Origin: Pseudomonas mandelii
GTDB taxonomy: Bacteria; Pseudomonadota; Gammaproteobacteria; Pseudomonadales; Pseudomonadaceae
Reading direction: 5' to 3'
Assembly (NCBI RefSeq): GCF_024138395.1
Contig: NZ_JAMYDU010000001.1
Location: 124,001 to 188,000, forward strand
Length of the DNA stretch: 64,000 nt
How positions within the stretch are numbered: the stretch's first letter is position 1; each line of letters begins with the position of its first letter. A model generated the notes under the pieces. The model saw only the letters and a list, made by a program, of their open reading frames with translations. It searched no databases and was not told where the DNA came from. Shown here one piece after another: positions 45,880-54,760 of the stretch. A program made the translations under genes and the position numbers.

Positions 45880-46800
45880 ATGCTTTCCCCTCCAAACTGG
45901 CTACCCCAAGCCCCCCTCGAACCCCTTCACCTCGACTGGCTCACCACCGCCGGCATCGACGTCGCGATCCTGCGTCTGGATCAGATTGACCCGCTGATCA
46001 GCGGCAACAAGTGGTTCAAACTCATCGAGCACCTGAAAGCCGCCGACAAGCATGGCGCCCAAGGCATCATCAGCCTGGGCGGTGCTCATTCCAACCATCT
46101 CCATGCATTGGCCGCTGCGGGCAAACGCTTCGGTTTCACCACGGTCGGCCTGCTGCGCGGGCATCCGCAAGACACCCCGACGGTAAAGGACTTGCAGGCG
46201 TTCGGCATGCAGTTGCATTGGTTGGGTTATGGCGGTTATCGAGCGCGGCACGAACCAGGCTTCTGGGCGCCATGGCGGGAGCAATACCCCGAGCTACATC
46301 CAGTGCCGGAAGGTGGCGGTGGCTTGCCTGGGGCGAAGGGCTGCATGCGACTGAAGGAGATAGCCTGCGAGCAACTGAGCGCTCTAGGCTGGAGCAACTA
46401 CGATGGCTGGTGGCTGGCCTGCGGAACGGGCACGACACTGGCCGGGCTGGTTCTGGCTGAGGCGGGTGAGCATCCGGTGCATGGCGCGCTGGCGGTGCCT
46501 GACGATCATGGCGTGGCGCAGCAGGTCGAGATGATTGTGCAGGAAGCCGGTCTGATCGATCCCGCCTATGAACTGCTGGACGCCAGCCGTGGCGGCTTTG
46601 CCAAAGTCGATCCGCTATTACTGGAATTCATCGAGCAGACCGAACAGGCCAGCGGCATTCCCCTCGAACCGTTGTACACCGGCAAGGCGCTGCTGGCGCT
46701 CAAGCAGCAAGTCGAGGCGGGTAAATTTGCCCGGGGAACGCGCTTGATCTTCATCCACACTGGCGGCTTGCAGGGCCGCCGGGGTTTCAGTTCACGGTGA
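45880..46800 (+). CDS. PLP-dependent D-cysteine desulfhydrase / ACC deaminase family enzyme
   Basis: 306 residues of fold-type II PLP enzymes. The PLP lysine is in SGNKWFKL (Lys44 region), followed by SLGGAHSNHLHALAAAG with the phosphate- and substrate-contacting serine/asparagine, and ACGTGTTLAGLVL binds the cofactor phosphate. Such proteins cleave D-cysteine to pyruvate, sulfide and ammonia, or act on 1-aminocyclopropane-1-carboxylate; D-cysteine activity is more common in this short form, but I cannot decide from sequence. GGLQGRRGF is near the C-terminus. Monocistronic between two REP elements. Confidence 0.85.
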   Translation: MLSPPNWLPQAPLEPLHLDWLTTAGIDVAILRLDQIDPLISGNKWFKLIEHLKAADKHGAQGIISLGGAHSNHLHALAAAGKRFGFTTVGLLRGHPQDTPTVKDLQAFGMQLHWLGYGGYRARHEPGFWAPWREQYPELHPVPEGGGGLPGAKGCMRLKEIACEQLSALGWSNYDGWWLACGTGTTLAGLVLAEAGEHPVHGALAVPDDHGVAQQVEMIVQEAGLIDPAYELLDASRGGFAKVDPLLLEFIEQTEQASGIPLEPLYTGKALLALKQQVEAGKFARGTRLIFIHTGGLQGRRGFSSR

Positions 46801-46829
46801 GGGGACTAAGAAATTTGAGCGACGAAAAT

Positions 46830-46923
46830 CCTGTAGGAGCGAGGCTTGCCCGCGAAGAACGATGACGCGTAATACCTGAAAAACCGCGGTGCATTCTTCG
46901 CGGGCAAGCCTCGCTCCTATAGG
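46830..46923. repeat. Composite REP element, copy 3 (spacer inverted)
   Basis: Left flank TTTGAGCGACGAAAATC as in copy 1, but the 34-bp spacer reads CGATGACGCGTAATACCTGA, the reverse complement of copy 1's. The right flank CTGCGTCTTGA is missing; the cytochrome gene's stop starts three bases on. Confidence 0.92.
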
Positions 46924-46925
46924 TT

Positions 46926-47474
46926 TCAACCGCGCGTGGGCATCATCCGCACCAAGGTGTTATCGCGCACCACATAGTGATGATAAATCCCGGCCACGGC
47001 GTGCAGTCCGATCAGCCAATAGCCGATCGTCCCGCCGAGCACATGCCAGCCCTCGAGCTCCTTGGCCAACGGTTTGTTTTCTTCGATCAGCAACGGCAGG
47101 TCGATGCCATAGAACATCACCTGATGCCCCTCGGCACTGGTAATCAGCCAGCCCAGAATCGGCATGGTGATCATGAAAATATACAGCGCCCAATGCATCA
47201 GTTTGGCGAGCAGGGTTTGCCAGCGAGGCGAGGCGGGGGATATCCGGGGGGCCGACCCCAGGCAGCGGGCGAACAGCCTTAGCCAGACCAGCATGAACAC
47301 CGTCAGGCCGAGCATGAAGTGCGCTTCCTTGATCAGCGTCCGGCCGTCACTGCCTTTGGGGAATATCCCGCGCAATTCGATACAGGCATAAACCGCTATC
47401 AACAGCACCAGCATCAACCAGTGCAGCGCTATCGATACGCTGCTGTAGCGTGATTCGGAATTCTTCCAGGGCAT
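46926..47474 (-). CDS. Cytochrome b561 family protein
   Basis: 182-residue inner-membrane di-heme b-type cytochrome that passes electrons between the quinone pool and small acceptors, sometimes protecting against superoxide. Four membrane helices are clear; the heme ligands are histidines in SIALHWLMLVLL (His18), IKEAHFMLGL, LMHWALYIFM and IGLHAVAGIYHHY. The GTG-AGG-AAA extension upstream contains the ribosome site, so the MPWKNSES start is preferred. No periplasmic partner adjoins it. Convergent with the REP copy 3 side. Confidence 0.92.
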   Translation of the reverse strand: MPWKNSESRYSSVSIALHWLMLVLLIAVYACIELRGIFPKGSDGRTLIKEAHFMLGLTVFMLVWLRLFARCLGSAPRISPASPRWQTLLAKLMHWALYIFMITMPILGWLITSAEGHQVMFYGIDLPLLIEENKPLAKELEGWHVLGGTIGYWLIGLHAVAGIYHHYVVRDNTLVRMMPTRG

Positions 47475-47606
47475 ACGGTGTTTCCTCACAGGTCTGGTCT
47501 GAAGTCACCGTTCTTGTTCGACGGCGTGGGTTAACTGTAATCCTGTTTTGCCGGTTTGCTTGAGATGAATGGTCTGTTCAATGCTCTGGATCAAGTGATC
47601 GGCCAC

Positions 47607-47646
47607 AAAAAAGCGCCAGTTCCGTTAAAGGAGCTGACGCTTTTTT
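47607..47646 (-). terminator. Rho-independent terminator of phnX
   Basis: Stem AAAAAAGCG..CAGTTCC paired with GGAGCTG..CGCTTTTTT with one mismatch, T-run on both strands, 19 bp after the phnX stop. Confidence 0.9.
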
Positions 47647-47664
47647 ATGGCGCGAGAGGCGCAA

Positions 47665-48492
47665 TCAGTTGGTTTGCGGCATCTCGCCCTTGGCCAGGCG
47701 CTTGTTGATATCGGCTATCACTTCCGGTAAATCGGTGATGGTGTCGATCATGTAGTGCGGCCGCGAGCCTTCGAACATGGTGTGAATGCGCTTGCGTTCG
47801 CTGGCCAGTTTTTCGCTGCTCAGGGCGCGATAGCCTTCGTAGTCCAGACCCAGCGCGTTGCCGGAACAGATCAGCGCCACGGTCCACATGCCGGCGCGGC
47901 GACCTTCGAGAATGCCCGGCACCGTGTCGTCGATTTTCACGCAGGCCGCGACGTCGTCGATGCCCAGGGCGATCACGTTGGCCAGTGCCTGAGCCGGCCA
48001 AGGGCGACCGTTGGGTACTTCGTCGGTGGCGACCACGTGATCGGCGACGTAACCGTTGGTGGCGGCCAGTTCGACCACTTTGTCCATGACCTGTTTCGGG
48101 TAGCCGGAGCACGAGCCGATCTTGATCCCTTGTTGGCGCAGGTTGGCGATGGTGTCCAGGGCGCCCGGAATCAGTGCCGAGTGTTCGGCGATTTTTTCGA
48201 TCTGCAGTGGCATGAAGCGTTTGTAGATGGCGGTGACGTCATCGTCGGTTGGGGTGCGACCGAACACGTTGCGGTAACGCTCGGCGACTTGCGGCTGATC
48301 GCACAGGGTTCGGATGTGGTCCCACTTGCCCATGCCCATCGGCCCGCGGGCTTCTTCGATGGAAACCTGGACGTCGAACTCGGCGAAGGCTTCGACAAAA
48401 ATCTGCGTCGGGGCGAAGGAGCCGAAGTCGACCACGGTGCCGGCCCAGTCGAGGATGGCGGCTTGGAGTTTGGTTGGGTTGGTGTAGTTCAT
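47665..48492 (-). CDS. phnX: Phosphonoacetaldehyde hydrolase (phosphonatase)
   Basis: HAD-superfamily enzyme that breaks the C-P bond of phosphonoacetaldehyde to acetaldehyde and phosphate. 275 residues. The nucleophile Asp15 lies in [10 protein letters not shown], the Schiff-base lysine Lys57 in [11 protein letters not shown], the cap is helical, and [14 protein letters not shown] gives the magnesium-binding aspartates. All known catalytic residues are present. It acts after PhnW, whose gene lies 192 bp upstream on the same strand with a palindromic element between. Confidence 0.96.
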   Translation of the reverse strand: MNYTNPTKLQAAILDWAGTVVDFGSFAPTQIFVEAFAEFDVQVSIEEARGPMGMGKWDHIRTLCDQPQVAERYRNVFGRTPTDDDVTAIYKRFMPLQIEKIAEHSALIPGALDTIANLRQQGIKIGSCSGYPKQVMDKVVELAATNGYVADHVVATDEVPNGRPWPAQALANVIALGIDDVAACVKIDDTVPGILEGRRAGMWTVALICSGNALGLDYEGYRALSSEKLASERKRIHTMFEGSRPHYMIDTITDLPEVIADINKRLAKGEMPQTN

Positions 48493-48527
48493 GTCTCATA
48501 TCCTGTCTTGGGGAATGGTGATCCCTG

Positions 48528-48672
48528 TAGCAGCTGCCGAGCCTGCGAGGCTGCGTTCGGCTGCGAAGCAGTCGTAAACCCTGCGCACCTGGTTTAACTG
48601 AAAGATCGCGGTGCTTGATTTCACGACTGCTTCGCAGCCGAACGCAGCCTCGCAGGCTCGGCAGCTGCTACA
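48528..48672. repeat. AGCAGCTGCCGAG-class palindromic element inside phnW-phnX
   Basis: Arms GTAGCAGCTGCCGAGCCTGC and complement flank a spacer of about 55 bp, filling almost the whole gap between phnW and phnX. A hairpin here could make phnX expression differ from phnW. Confidence 0.9.
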
Positions 48673-48684
48673 GGTCGTCGTGAA

Positions 48685-49794
48685 TCAGATTTCTAGTACT
48701 TCCATCTCGCGCAGCACCTCGGCCACTGCCGCCACCGCAGCGTGCATTTCGGCCTGGTTGACGTGGCCGATGCAGCCGACGCGGAAGGTTTCGACCTGAG
48801 TCAGTTTTCCGGGGTAAAGGATGAAACCCTTGGCCTTGACCCGCTCGTAGAATTCCTTGAACTGATAGCGCGGGTCTTTCGGCGCGTGGAAGGTGACGAT
48901 GATCGGCGCCTGGATCGCGGCGGGCAGGAAGCTGCGCAGGCCCAGTTTGGCCATGTCATCAAGCAACACCTGGCAGTTACTGGTGTAGCGCTGATGCCGA
49001 GCGGGCAAGCCACCTTCTTCGTTGTATTGCAGCAACGCTTCGTGCAGCGCCGCGACCACGTGGGTCGGCGGGGTGAAGCGCCATTGGCCGGTCTTGGCCA
49101 TGTAGGTGTGCTGATCGAACAAGTCCATCGCCAGTGAGTGCGAGTTACCGGCGGCCTTTGCCAACGCTTCTTTGCGCGCGAAAACGAAACCCATCCCCGG
49201 CACACCTTCCAGGCATTTGCCCGAGGCGGCGATCAGTGCATCGAACGGCACCTGTTGGGCGTCGATCGGCAAGGCGCCAAACGAACTCATGGCGTCGATG
49301 ATCAGGCGTTTGCCGTGTTGCTCGATGACGTGGGCGATTTCCGTCAGCGGGTTGAGAATGCCGGTGCTGGTTTCGCAGTGAATCAGCGCGACGTGGGTGA
49401 TGCTGGCATCGGCCCGCAGCAGGCGGTCGACGTCGGCGGCGGTGGTCGGTTCATCTTCAGCGGTTTCGAAGGTGCTGAACGAGCGGCCAAGCACTTCGCA
49501 GATTTTCGCCAGACGTTTGCCGTAGGCGCCGTTGATCAGTACCAGCACTTTACCGTCGCGAGGCACCAGCGTGCCGATGGCCGCTTCGACCGCGAACGTG
49601 CCGCTGCCTTGCAACGGCACGCAGTGATGGCTGTCGCCGCCGTTGATGATCGTCAGCAGCTGTTCGCAGAGGCTGGCGGTCAGTTGGTTGAAACGGTCAT
49701 CCCATGAGCCCCAGTCGACCATCATTGCCTGACGGGTGCGGCTCGATGTGGTCAATGGGCCGGGGGTGAGCAGGATGGGCTCGGCAGTACTCAT
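48685..49794 (-). CDS. phnW: 2-aminoethylphosphonate-pyruvate transaminase
   Basis: PLP enzyme transferring the amino group of 2-aminoethylphosphonate to pyruvate, giving phosphonoacetaldehyde and L-alanine. 369 residues. LTPGPLTTS at the N-terminus is diagnostic for this class-V aminotransferase; the PLP lysine is in [13 protein letters not shown] (about Lys195), and [11 protein letters not shown] holds the aspartate that pairs with the PLP ring nitrogen. The MSTAEPILL start is supported by the preceding GAGGACAC. It is divergent from a LysR gene. Confidence 0.96.
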   Translation of the reverse strand: MSTAEPILLTPGPLTTSSRTRQAMMVDWGSWDDRFNQLTASLCEQLLTIINGGDSHHCVPLQGSGTFAVEAAIGTLVPRDGKVLVLINGAYGKRLAKICEVLGRSFSTFETAEDEPTTAADVDRLLRADASITHVALIHCETSTGILNPLTEIAHVIEQHGKRLIIDAMSSFGALPIDAQQVPFDALIAASGKCLEGVPGMGFVFARKEALAKAAGNSHSLAMDLFDQHTYMAKTGQWRFTPPTHVVAALHEALLQYNEEGGLPARHQRYTSNCQVLLDDMAKLGLRSFLPAAIQAPIIVTFHAPKDPRYQFKEFYERVKAKGFILYPGKLTQVETFRVGCIGHVNQAEMHAAVAAVAEVLREMEVLEI

Positions 49795-49907
49795 TCTTGT
49801 GTCCTCGCAAAAGCTCAGTGGGATGAAGCTACGGGACATAAATTGCAATTCGGTGAGCTATCAATCAAATTGTTTGTTGTTATGCCAGCCATCAGTGAGG
49901 GTTATTC
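49795..49907. promoter_or_regulatory. phnW / LysR divergent control region
   Basis: 113 bp with an AT-rich centre. ATTGCAAT (about 49848-49855) and the spaced pair CAATT...AATTG ending near 49872 are symmetrical enough to be LysR-binding candidates; no single site stands out. Confidence 0.4.
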
Positions 49908-50774
49908 ATGAATCTGTTTCAGCTGCGCGCCTTCGATGCTGTGGCTCGGGAAGGCAGTTTTACCCGCGCCGCCGAGCGCCTGTTTATCAGCCAACCGGCC
50001 GTCACCGGGCACATCAAGGCGTTGGAGGAGCACTACCAGATCACCTTGTTGCGACGCACCGCGCGGCGGGTCGAGCTGACAGAAGAGGGCACCAAATTGG
50101 CGGCGATCACCCGGGCGATGTTCGGCCTGGCCGAAGAAGCGCAGGTGATGCTGGAGGCCAACCGGCAGTTGCTGACCGGGCGCCTGGAAGTGGCGGCGGA
50201 CGGGCCGCACATGGTCATGCCGATGCTCGCCAGTTTGCGCGCGCGTTATCCGGGGATCACCGTGAACCTGCGGTTGGGCAATGCTCAGGAAACATTGGCG
50301 GCGTTGTTGTCGGAGCATGCCGACGTGGCAGTGCTGACCGAGGTCGAACCGCGCAAGGGGCTGCACCTGCAAGCCTTGAGCGAGTCGAGGATTTGCGCGT
50401 TGGTGCCCGCTGGGCATCCGTGGGCGCAAAAGTCGAAAGGGGTACAGCTCAAGGAGCTGGACCAGGTGATCATGGTCCTGCGCGAGCCAAGTTCGATTAC
50501 CCGACGCACGTTCGACGAGGCGTGTGCTCAGGCCAAGGTCAATCCACGGGTGTTGCTGGAGCTGGACAGTCGTGAGGCCGTGACCGAGGCCGTGGCCGCA
50601 GAATTGGGCGTGGGCGTGGTGTCGTCGGTGGAAGTCAGCCACGACCCGCGAGTGGCGGCGGTGCCGATTATTGGCGAGGGGTTGGTTAATCGGCACATGA
50701 TCGGATGCATGGAGCGGCGGCGGGATTTGCGCTTGATACAGGCGTTTTTTGGGTTGGCGCCAAATCTGACTTGA
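49908..50774 (+). CDS. LysR-type regulator divergent from phnWX
   Basis: 288 residues with an N-terminal helix-turn-helix (REGSFTRAAERLFISQPAVT) and effector domain. The C-terminal half (DSREAVTEAVAAELGVGVVS) closely parallels the LysR encoded at 50867 (GREAAREAVVVGIGVGVVS), so the two are paralogs. Divergent position indicates control of phnWX, probably in response to 2-aminoethylphosphonate or its product; inferred from layout and from known LysR control of phnW operons. Confidence 0.88.
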   Translation: MNLFQLRAFDAVAREGSFTRAAERLFISQPAVTGHIKALEEHYQITLLRRTARRVELTEEGTKLAAITRAMFGLAEEAQVMLEANRQLLTGRLEVAADGPHMVMPMLASLRARYPGITVNLRLGNAQETLAALLSEHADVAVLTEVEPRKGLHLQALSESRICALVPAGHPWAQKSKGVQLKELDQVIMVLREPSSITRRTFDEACAQAKVNPRVLLELDSREAVTEAVAAELGVGVVSSVEVSHDPRVAAVPIIGEGLVNRHMIGCMERRRDLRLIQAFFGLAPNLT

Positions 50775-50787
50775 TCGTGGATTCCCT

Positions 50788-50870
50788 GTAGGAGCTGCCG
50801 AAGGCTGCGATCTTTTGATCTTCGCATTTAAAAGCAGAATCAAAAGATCGCAGCCTTCGGCAGCTCCTAC
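50788..50870. repeat. GTAGGAGCTGCCG-class palindromic element
   Basis: Arms GTAGGAGCTGCCGAAGGCTG and complement with GCGATCTTTTGATC; it lies between the two convergent LysR genes, and its last bases include the stop codon of the second. Confidence 0.9.
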
Positions 50871-51745
50871 AGAGTGGGTAAGCTTTCGCGAACCATCTCC
50901 AGAAACGTCGCCACCACTCGCCGCGAACTCTGTTCGCGCAAGCACACCAGGGTTTCCGTCAGCCGCCGTGTGCAATCGGTAATCGGCAACGCGCACACCC
51001 GCGAATCCGCGCCGAATTCAGCGGCCGACACCACCCCCACGCCAATCCCGACCACCACTGCCTCGCGCGCCGCTTCGCGGCCTTCGACTTCGATCGCCGG
51101 GCGGATGCGAAACCCGGCGCGGGTCATTTCTTCTTCCAGGGTTTGCCGCGTCACCGAGCCGATTTCCCGCAGCACCAGCGGCGTGTCGTCCAGGTCCGCC
51201 AGGCAGATGGATTCGCGATCAGCCCACGGATGATGGCGTGAAACGAAGGCCACCATCGGGTCATTGCGCAGTGGCAACGAAAGCAAACGATCGTCGCTGA
51301 CATCGCGTCCCAGCAGGGCCAGGTCGGCTTGGTAATTGAACAGCCGAAACAGCGATTCGTCGGTGTTACCGGTTTCAATCTTTACGCTGATGCCGGGATA
51401 GCGCTCACAGAACCGCGCAATCTGCGGCAGCACATGCACCGGCGCATCCACGGCCAAAATCAGGCTGCCGGTTTGTAACGCCTGAGACGCGTGAAGCAAC
51501 TCCTGCGCCTCGGCCTCGATGACGAACAGCCGCTGGGTGATGCTCAACAGGCGTTCGCCCAGATCGGTCAGGCGCACGGAGCGTTTATTGCGGTGGAACA
51601 GCAACACACCGAAACGCTCCTCGAGCTTGCGCACTTGGTCGGAAATCGCCGGTTGGGTCAGAAACAGCCGCTCGGCGGCTCTGGTAAAGCTTCCATGGAC
51701 CGCGACGGCATGGAAGGCTTTGAGCTGGGCGTGGGATACCGACAT
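50867..51745 (-). CDS. Second phosphonate-associated LysR regulator
   Basis: 292 residues: winged helix with HGSFTRAAERLFLTQPAIS, then an effector domain similar throughout to the LysR at 49908, including VLREIGSVTRQTLEEEM against VLREPSSITRRTFDEAC. It is divergent from the MFS-FAD oxidoreductase pair, which it probably controls. The start MSVSHAQLKAF is chosen; a start 72 bases upstream reads through the promoter. Having two paralogous regulators convergent in one locus suggests duplication with specialisation. Confidence 0.88.
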   Translation of the reverse strand: MSVSHAQLKAFHAVAVHGSFTRAAERLFLTQPAISDQVRKLEERFGVLLFHRNKRSVRLTDLGERLLSITQRLFVIEAEAQELLHASQALQTGSLILAVDAPVHVLPQIARFCERYPGISVKIETGNTDESLFRLFNYQADLALLGRDVSDDRLLSLPLRNDPMVAFVSRHHPWADRESICLADLDDTPLVLREIGSVTRQTLEEEMTRAGFRIRPAIEVEGREAAREAVVVGIGVGVVSAAEFGADSRVCALPITDCTRRLTETLVCLREQSSRRVVATFLEMVRESLPTL

Positions 51746-52029
51746 CGAACACTCCAGAAACAAGCTGGGCCAGTAACAAGCTGAACTTATATTGGAAATA
51801 CGATAAATCGATTTCACTTATTAATCAGTAATTGTTTTTATCCGCTTCAACCCCGGTGACTGGTCAGTCGAACAGCATCGGTGGCCATGAGCCCATGCGT
51901 GCAATCAGCAGGACTCATCTGACCGGTATCGCCTCAGGGATCAGGGGCTACCGCAGTGCTCAACAATAAAAACACAGGCGTTTTCTTCCAATTCTGCCGG
52001 CACACTCACACCCTGAGGTCAGAACCACA
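51746..52029. promoter_or_regulatory. LysR / MFS divergent intergenic region
   Basis: 284 bp. AT-rich near the LysR start, with the perfect palindrome AAATCGATTT (51805-51814) inside ATAAATCGATTTCACTTAT, the best binding-site candidate. The rest towards the MFS gene shows no clear structure. Confidence 0.45.
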
Positions 52030-53355
52030 ATGAACAGTCCCATCGGTACCATCAAGCGTTGGCGCGTGCAGATTTTCGCCATCACCTGGCTCGCGTATGC
52101 CGCGTTCTACTTCACCCGCAAAGCCTTTTCCGTGGCCAAACTGGGGATCGCCGAAGACCCCGACTTCACCCTCGACAAAATGGCCATGGCCAACCTCGAT
52201 GCTATCTACCTGGCCGCTTACGCCATCGGACAATTCACCTGGGGCATTCTGGCCGACCGCTTTGGTCCAAGGGTTGTGGTGCTCGGCGGATTGCTGATTT
52301 CCGCAGTGGCCGCGCTGGTGATGGGCAGCTTTGCCACGTTGCCGATTTTCGCCACGTGCATGCTGATTCAAGGGCTGGCGCAGTCCACCGGATGGTCGGG
52401 GCTGTGCAAGAACATCGGCAGTTTCTTTCCCGCCGAGCAGCGTGGGCGGGTGCTCGGTTTATGGAGTTCCTGCTACGCCTTTGGCGGACTGGTGGCCTCA
52501 CCGTTTGCGGGTTGGTGGGCGTATACGCTGATCGGCACCTGGCACGCGGCGTTCATTTCCAGTGCAGCGGTGGTTGGGCTGGCCGCCGTGTTGTTTTTTA
52601 TTTTTCAGCGTAACAAACCCGAAGACGTTGGCTTGCCAGCGGTGGAGCCGGAACCGGAGCTGACCGCTGAAGAGGCACATGCTCAAAGCAAGATCAGCAT
52701 CCTGGAGCCGCTGCGGGAAATCCTGCGCAACCGCACAGTGTTGGTGCTGGGGCTGGCGTACTTTCTGTTGAAACCGGCGCGCTACGCGATTCTATTGTGG
52801 GGGCCGGTGATCGTCTTCGAACAAATGCCCACGGTGGGCAAAGTCGGCGCAGCGATTATTCCCACCGCGTTCGAACTGGCCGGGCTGCTCGGGCCGATCC
52901 TGCTGGGGCTAGCCTCGGACAAACTGTTCGGTGCCCGACGCATGCCGGCCTGTGTGTTGAGCTTGTTGGCACTCACCGTTTCCCTGGCGCTGTTCATGGG
53001 CGCCCTGCAAACCGGCAGCGTGTTGCTGGTGGTGGCGCTGCTGTTCGTCATGGGCCTGACCCTGTACGGCCCGGACTCGATGATCAGCGGCGCGGCGGCC
53101 ATCGATTTCGGTACCGCCAAGGCCGGTGCCACGGCGGCGGGCTTCGTCAACGGTTGCGGCTCGGTCGGGGCGATTCTCGGTGGGCTGCTGCCGGGTTACT
53201 TCGACTCGGTCACGGTGTTCATCGTCTTTGCCGGCTGCGCATTGTTCTCCGCTCTGGTGTTGATTCCTTACTGGAACAGCCGCCCGGCGGGTCTGCGTCC
53301 CGAAAGTGCATCTGTGCCTAACCAACCGATGACTGTAAAACCCCTGCGTACATAA
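52030..53355 (+). CDS. Organophosphate:phosphate antiporter-type MFS permease
   Basis: 441 residues and 12 predicted membrane segments. WLAYAAFYFTRKAFSVAK at the N-terminus and GPRVVVLGGLLISA are characteristic of the GlpT/UhpT/UhpC branch, which moves phosphorylated or phosphonate anions. It lies 10 bp upstream of an FAD oxidoreductase gene and beside phnWX, so an aminophosphonate or related compound is the likely substrate. A role as a UhpC-like sensor is less likely because no two-component genes are near. Confidence 0.85.
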   Translation: MNSPIGTIKRWRVQIFAITWLAYAAFYFTRKAFSVAKLGIAEDPDFTLDKMAMANLDAIYLAAYAIGQFTWGILADRFGPRVVVLGGLLISAVAALVMGSFATLPIFATCMLIQGLAQSTGWSGLCKNIGSFFPAEQRGRVLGLWSSCYAFGGLVASPFAGWWAYTLIGTWHAAFISSAAVVGLAAVLFFIFQRNKPEDVGLPAVEPEPELTAEEAHAQSKISILEPLREILRNRTVLVLGLAYFLLKPARYAILLWGPVIVFEQMPTVGKVGAAIIPTAFELAGLLGPILLGLASDKLFGARRMPACVLSLLALTVSLALFMGALQTGSVLLVVALLFVMGLTLYGPDSMISGAAAIDFGTAKAGATAAGFVNGCGSVGAILGGLLPGYFDSVTVFIVFAGCALFSALVLIPYWNSRPAGLRPESASVPNQPMTVKPLRT

Positions 53356-53365
53356 GGATTACCCC

Positions 53366-54757
53366 ATGAGACCTTACTGGCTGGAACAGGCGCTGGCGGC
53401 CGAGTCCTGCGCGCGGTGCGAACCTTTAGCGGGTGATGCCCGCGCCGACGTCTGCATTGTCGGTGGCGGCTACACCGGGTTGTGGACCGCAATCATGCTC
53501 AAACAGCAGAACCCCGAACTGGACGTGCTGCTGATCGAGGCGGACATCTGCGGTGCCGGTGCCAGTGGGCGCAACGGTGGTTGTGCGCTGTCGTGGTCGG
53601 CCAAGTATTTCACCCTGGAACGGTTGTTCGGCGTCGAAGAAGCCGTGCGCTTGGTCAAGGAGTCCGAGCGCAGCATCCACGCCATCGGCGCCTTTTGCGA
53701 ACAGTACGCGGTGGACGCCGATTACCGCCTCGATGGCACGCTCTACACCGCGACCAATCGCGCCCAATGCGGCTCGACCGACGCGGTGATTGCGGCGCTG
53801 GAGCGCAACGGCATCAATTCTTTCACCCAGCGGCCACTGGCGGATGTACAGCGCATGGCCGGTTCCAGCAAACACCTGGAGGGCTGGTTTTCCCCGGCTG
53901 CCGCGAGTGTTCAGCCGGGCAAACTGGTGCGCGGCTTGCGTCGGGTGGCCTTGCAGTTGGGGGTGAAAATTCATGAAAACACGGCGATGACCGGCCTCGT
54001 GGAAGGCAAGCCTGCTGGGGTTAAAACACCCAATGGCACGGTTCGCGCCGACCGGGTGGTGCTGGCGATGAATGCCTGGATGGCTCGGGCGTTTCCACAG
54101 TTCGAACGCAGTGTAGCGATTGTTTCCAGCGACATGCTGATCACCGAACCGCGGCCGGATCTGCTCAACGAGATCGGTTTGACCAGCGGCGTGACGGTGC
54201 TTGATTCGCGGATTTTCGTGCACTACTACCACAACACCCCGGACGGTCGAATCATGCTCGGCAAGGGCGGCAATACCTTCGCCTACGGTGGACGAATGTT
54301 GCCGGTGTTCGATCAGCCATCGCCCTATGCCGGCTTGTTGCAGCACAGCCTGAGCGAGTTCTTCCCGGCGTTCGCCAAGGTCAAGGCCGAGGCCACCTGG
54401 AACGGGCCGTCGGATCGCTCGGTCACCGGTTTACCGTTTTTCGGCCAGATGAGTTCCAGCGGCAATGTGTTCTACGGTTTCGGTTACTCCGGCAGTGGGG
54501 TCGGGCCTTGCCATATGGGCGGGCAGATTCTCGCCTCTATGGTGCTGGGGCTGGACAATGCCTGGACTCGTTCGCCTTTGGTGAACGGCCCGTTGGGCTT
54601 TTTTCCGCCGGAACCGATCCGTTATCTGGGTTCGCTGATGGTGCGCAATGCCATTCGCCGCAAGGAGCGCGCCGAGGATCACGGGCGTCGGCCACGGCAC
54701 CTCGATGTGCGTCTGGCCAAGTTTGCCGCGGCGGCGGGCAAGGCCGACAAGGGATGA
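53366..54757 (+). CDS. FAD-dependent amine oxidoreductase (DAO family), phosphonate-linked
   Basis: 463 residues. The N-terminal Rossmann motif VCIVGGGYTGLWTAIML (about 29-45) and ASGRNGGCALSWSAK (about 67-81) are typical of the glycine oxidase/PuuB-type DAO family, and GYSGSGVGPCHMGGQ near residue 375 closes the FAD site. Flavoenzymes of this family in phosphonate loci oxidise aminophosphonates to phosphonoacetaldehyde. Here that would feed PhnX directly. This substrate is inferred from position only; a polyamine- or amino-acid-type amine is the alternative. Operon with the MFS gene (10 bp gap), and 3 bp from the convergent vgrG stop. Confidence 0.83.
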   Translation: MRPYWLEQALAAESCARCEPLAGDARADVCIVGGGYTGLWTAIMLKQQNPELDVLLIEADICGAGASGRNGGCALSWSAKYFTLERLFGVEEAVRLVKESERSIHAIGAFCEQYAVDADYRLDGTLYTATNRAQCGSTDAVIAALERNGINSFTQRPLADVQRMAGSSKHLEGWFSPAAASVQPGKLVRGLRRVALQLGVKIHENTAMTGLVEGKPAGVKTPNGTVRADRVVLAMNAWMARAFPQFERSVAIVSSDMLITEPRPDLLNEIGLTSGVTVLDSRIFVHYYHNTPDGRIMLGKGGNTFAYGGRMLPVFDQPSPYAGLLQHSLSEFFPAFAKVKAEATWNGPSDRSVTGLPFFGQMSSSGNVFYGFGYSGSGVGPCHMGGQILASMVLGLDNAWTRSPLVNGPLGFFPPEPIRYLGSLMVRNAIRRKERAEDHGRRPRHLDVRLAKFAAAAGKADKG

Positions 54758-54760
54758 AAC

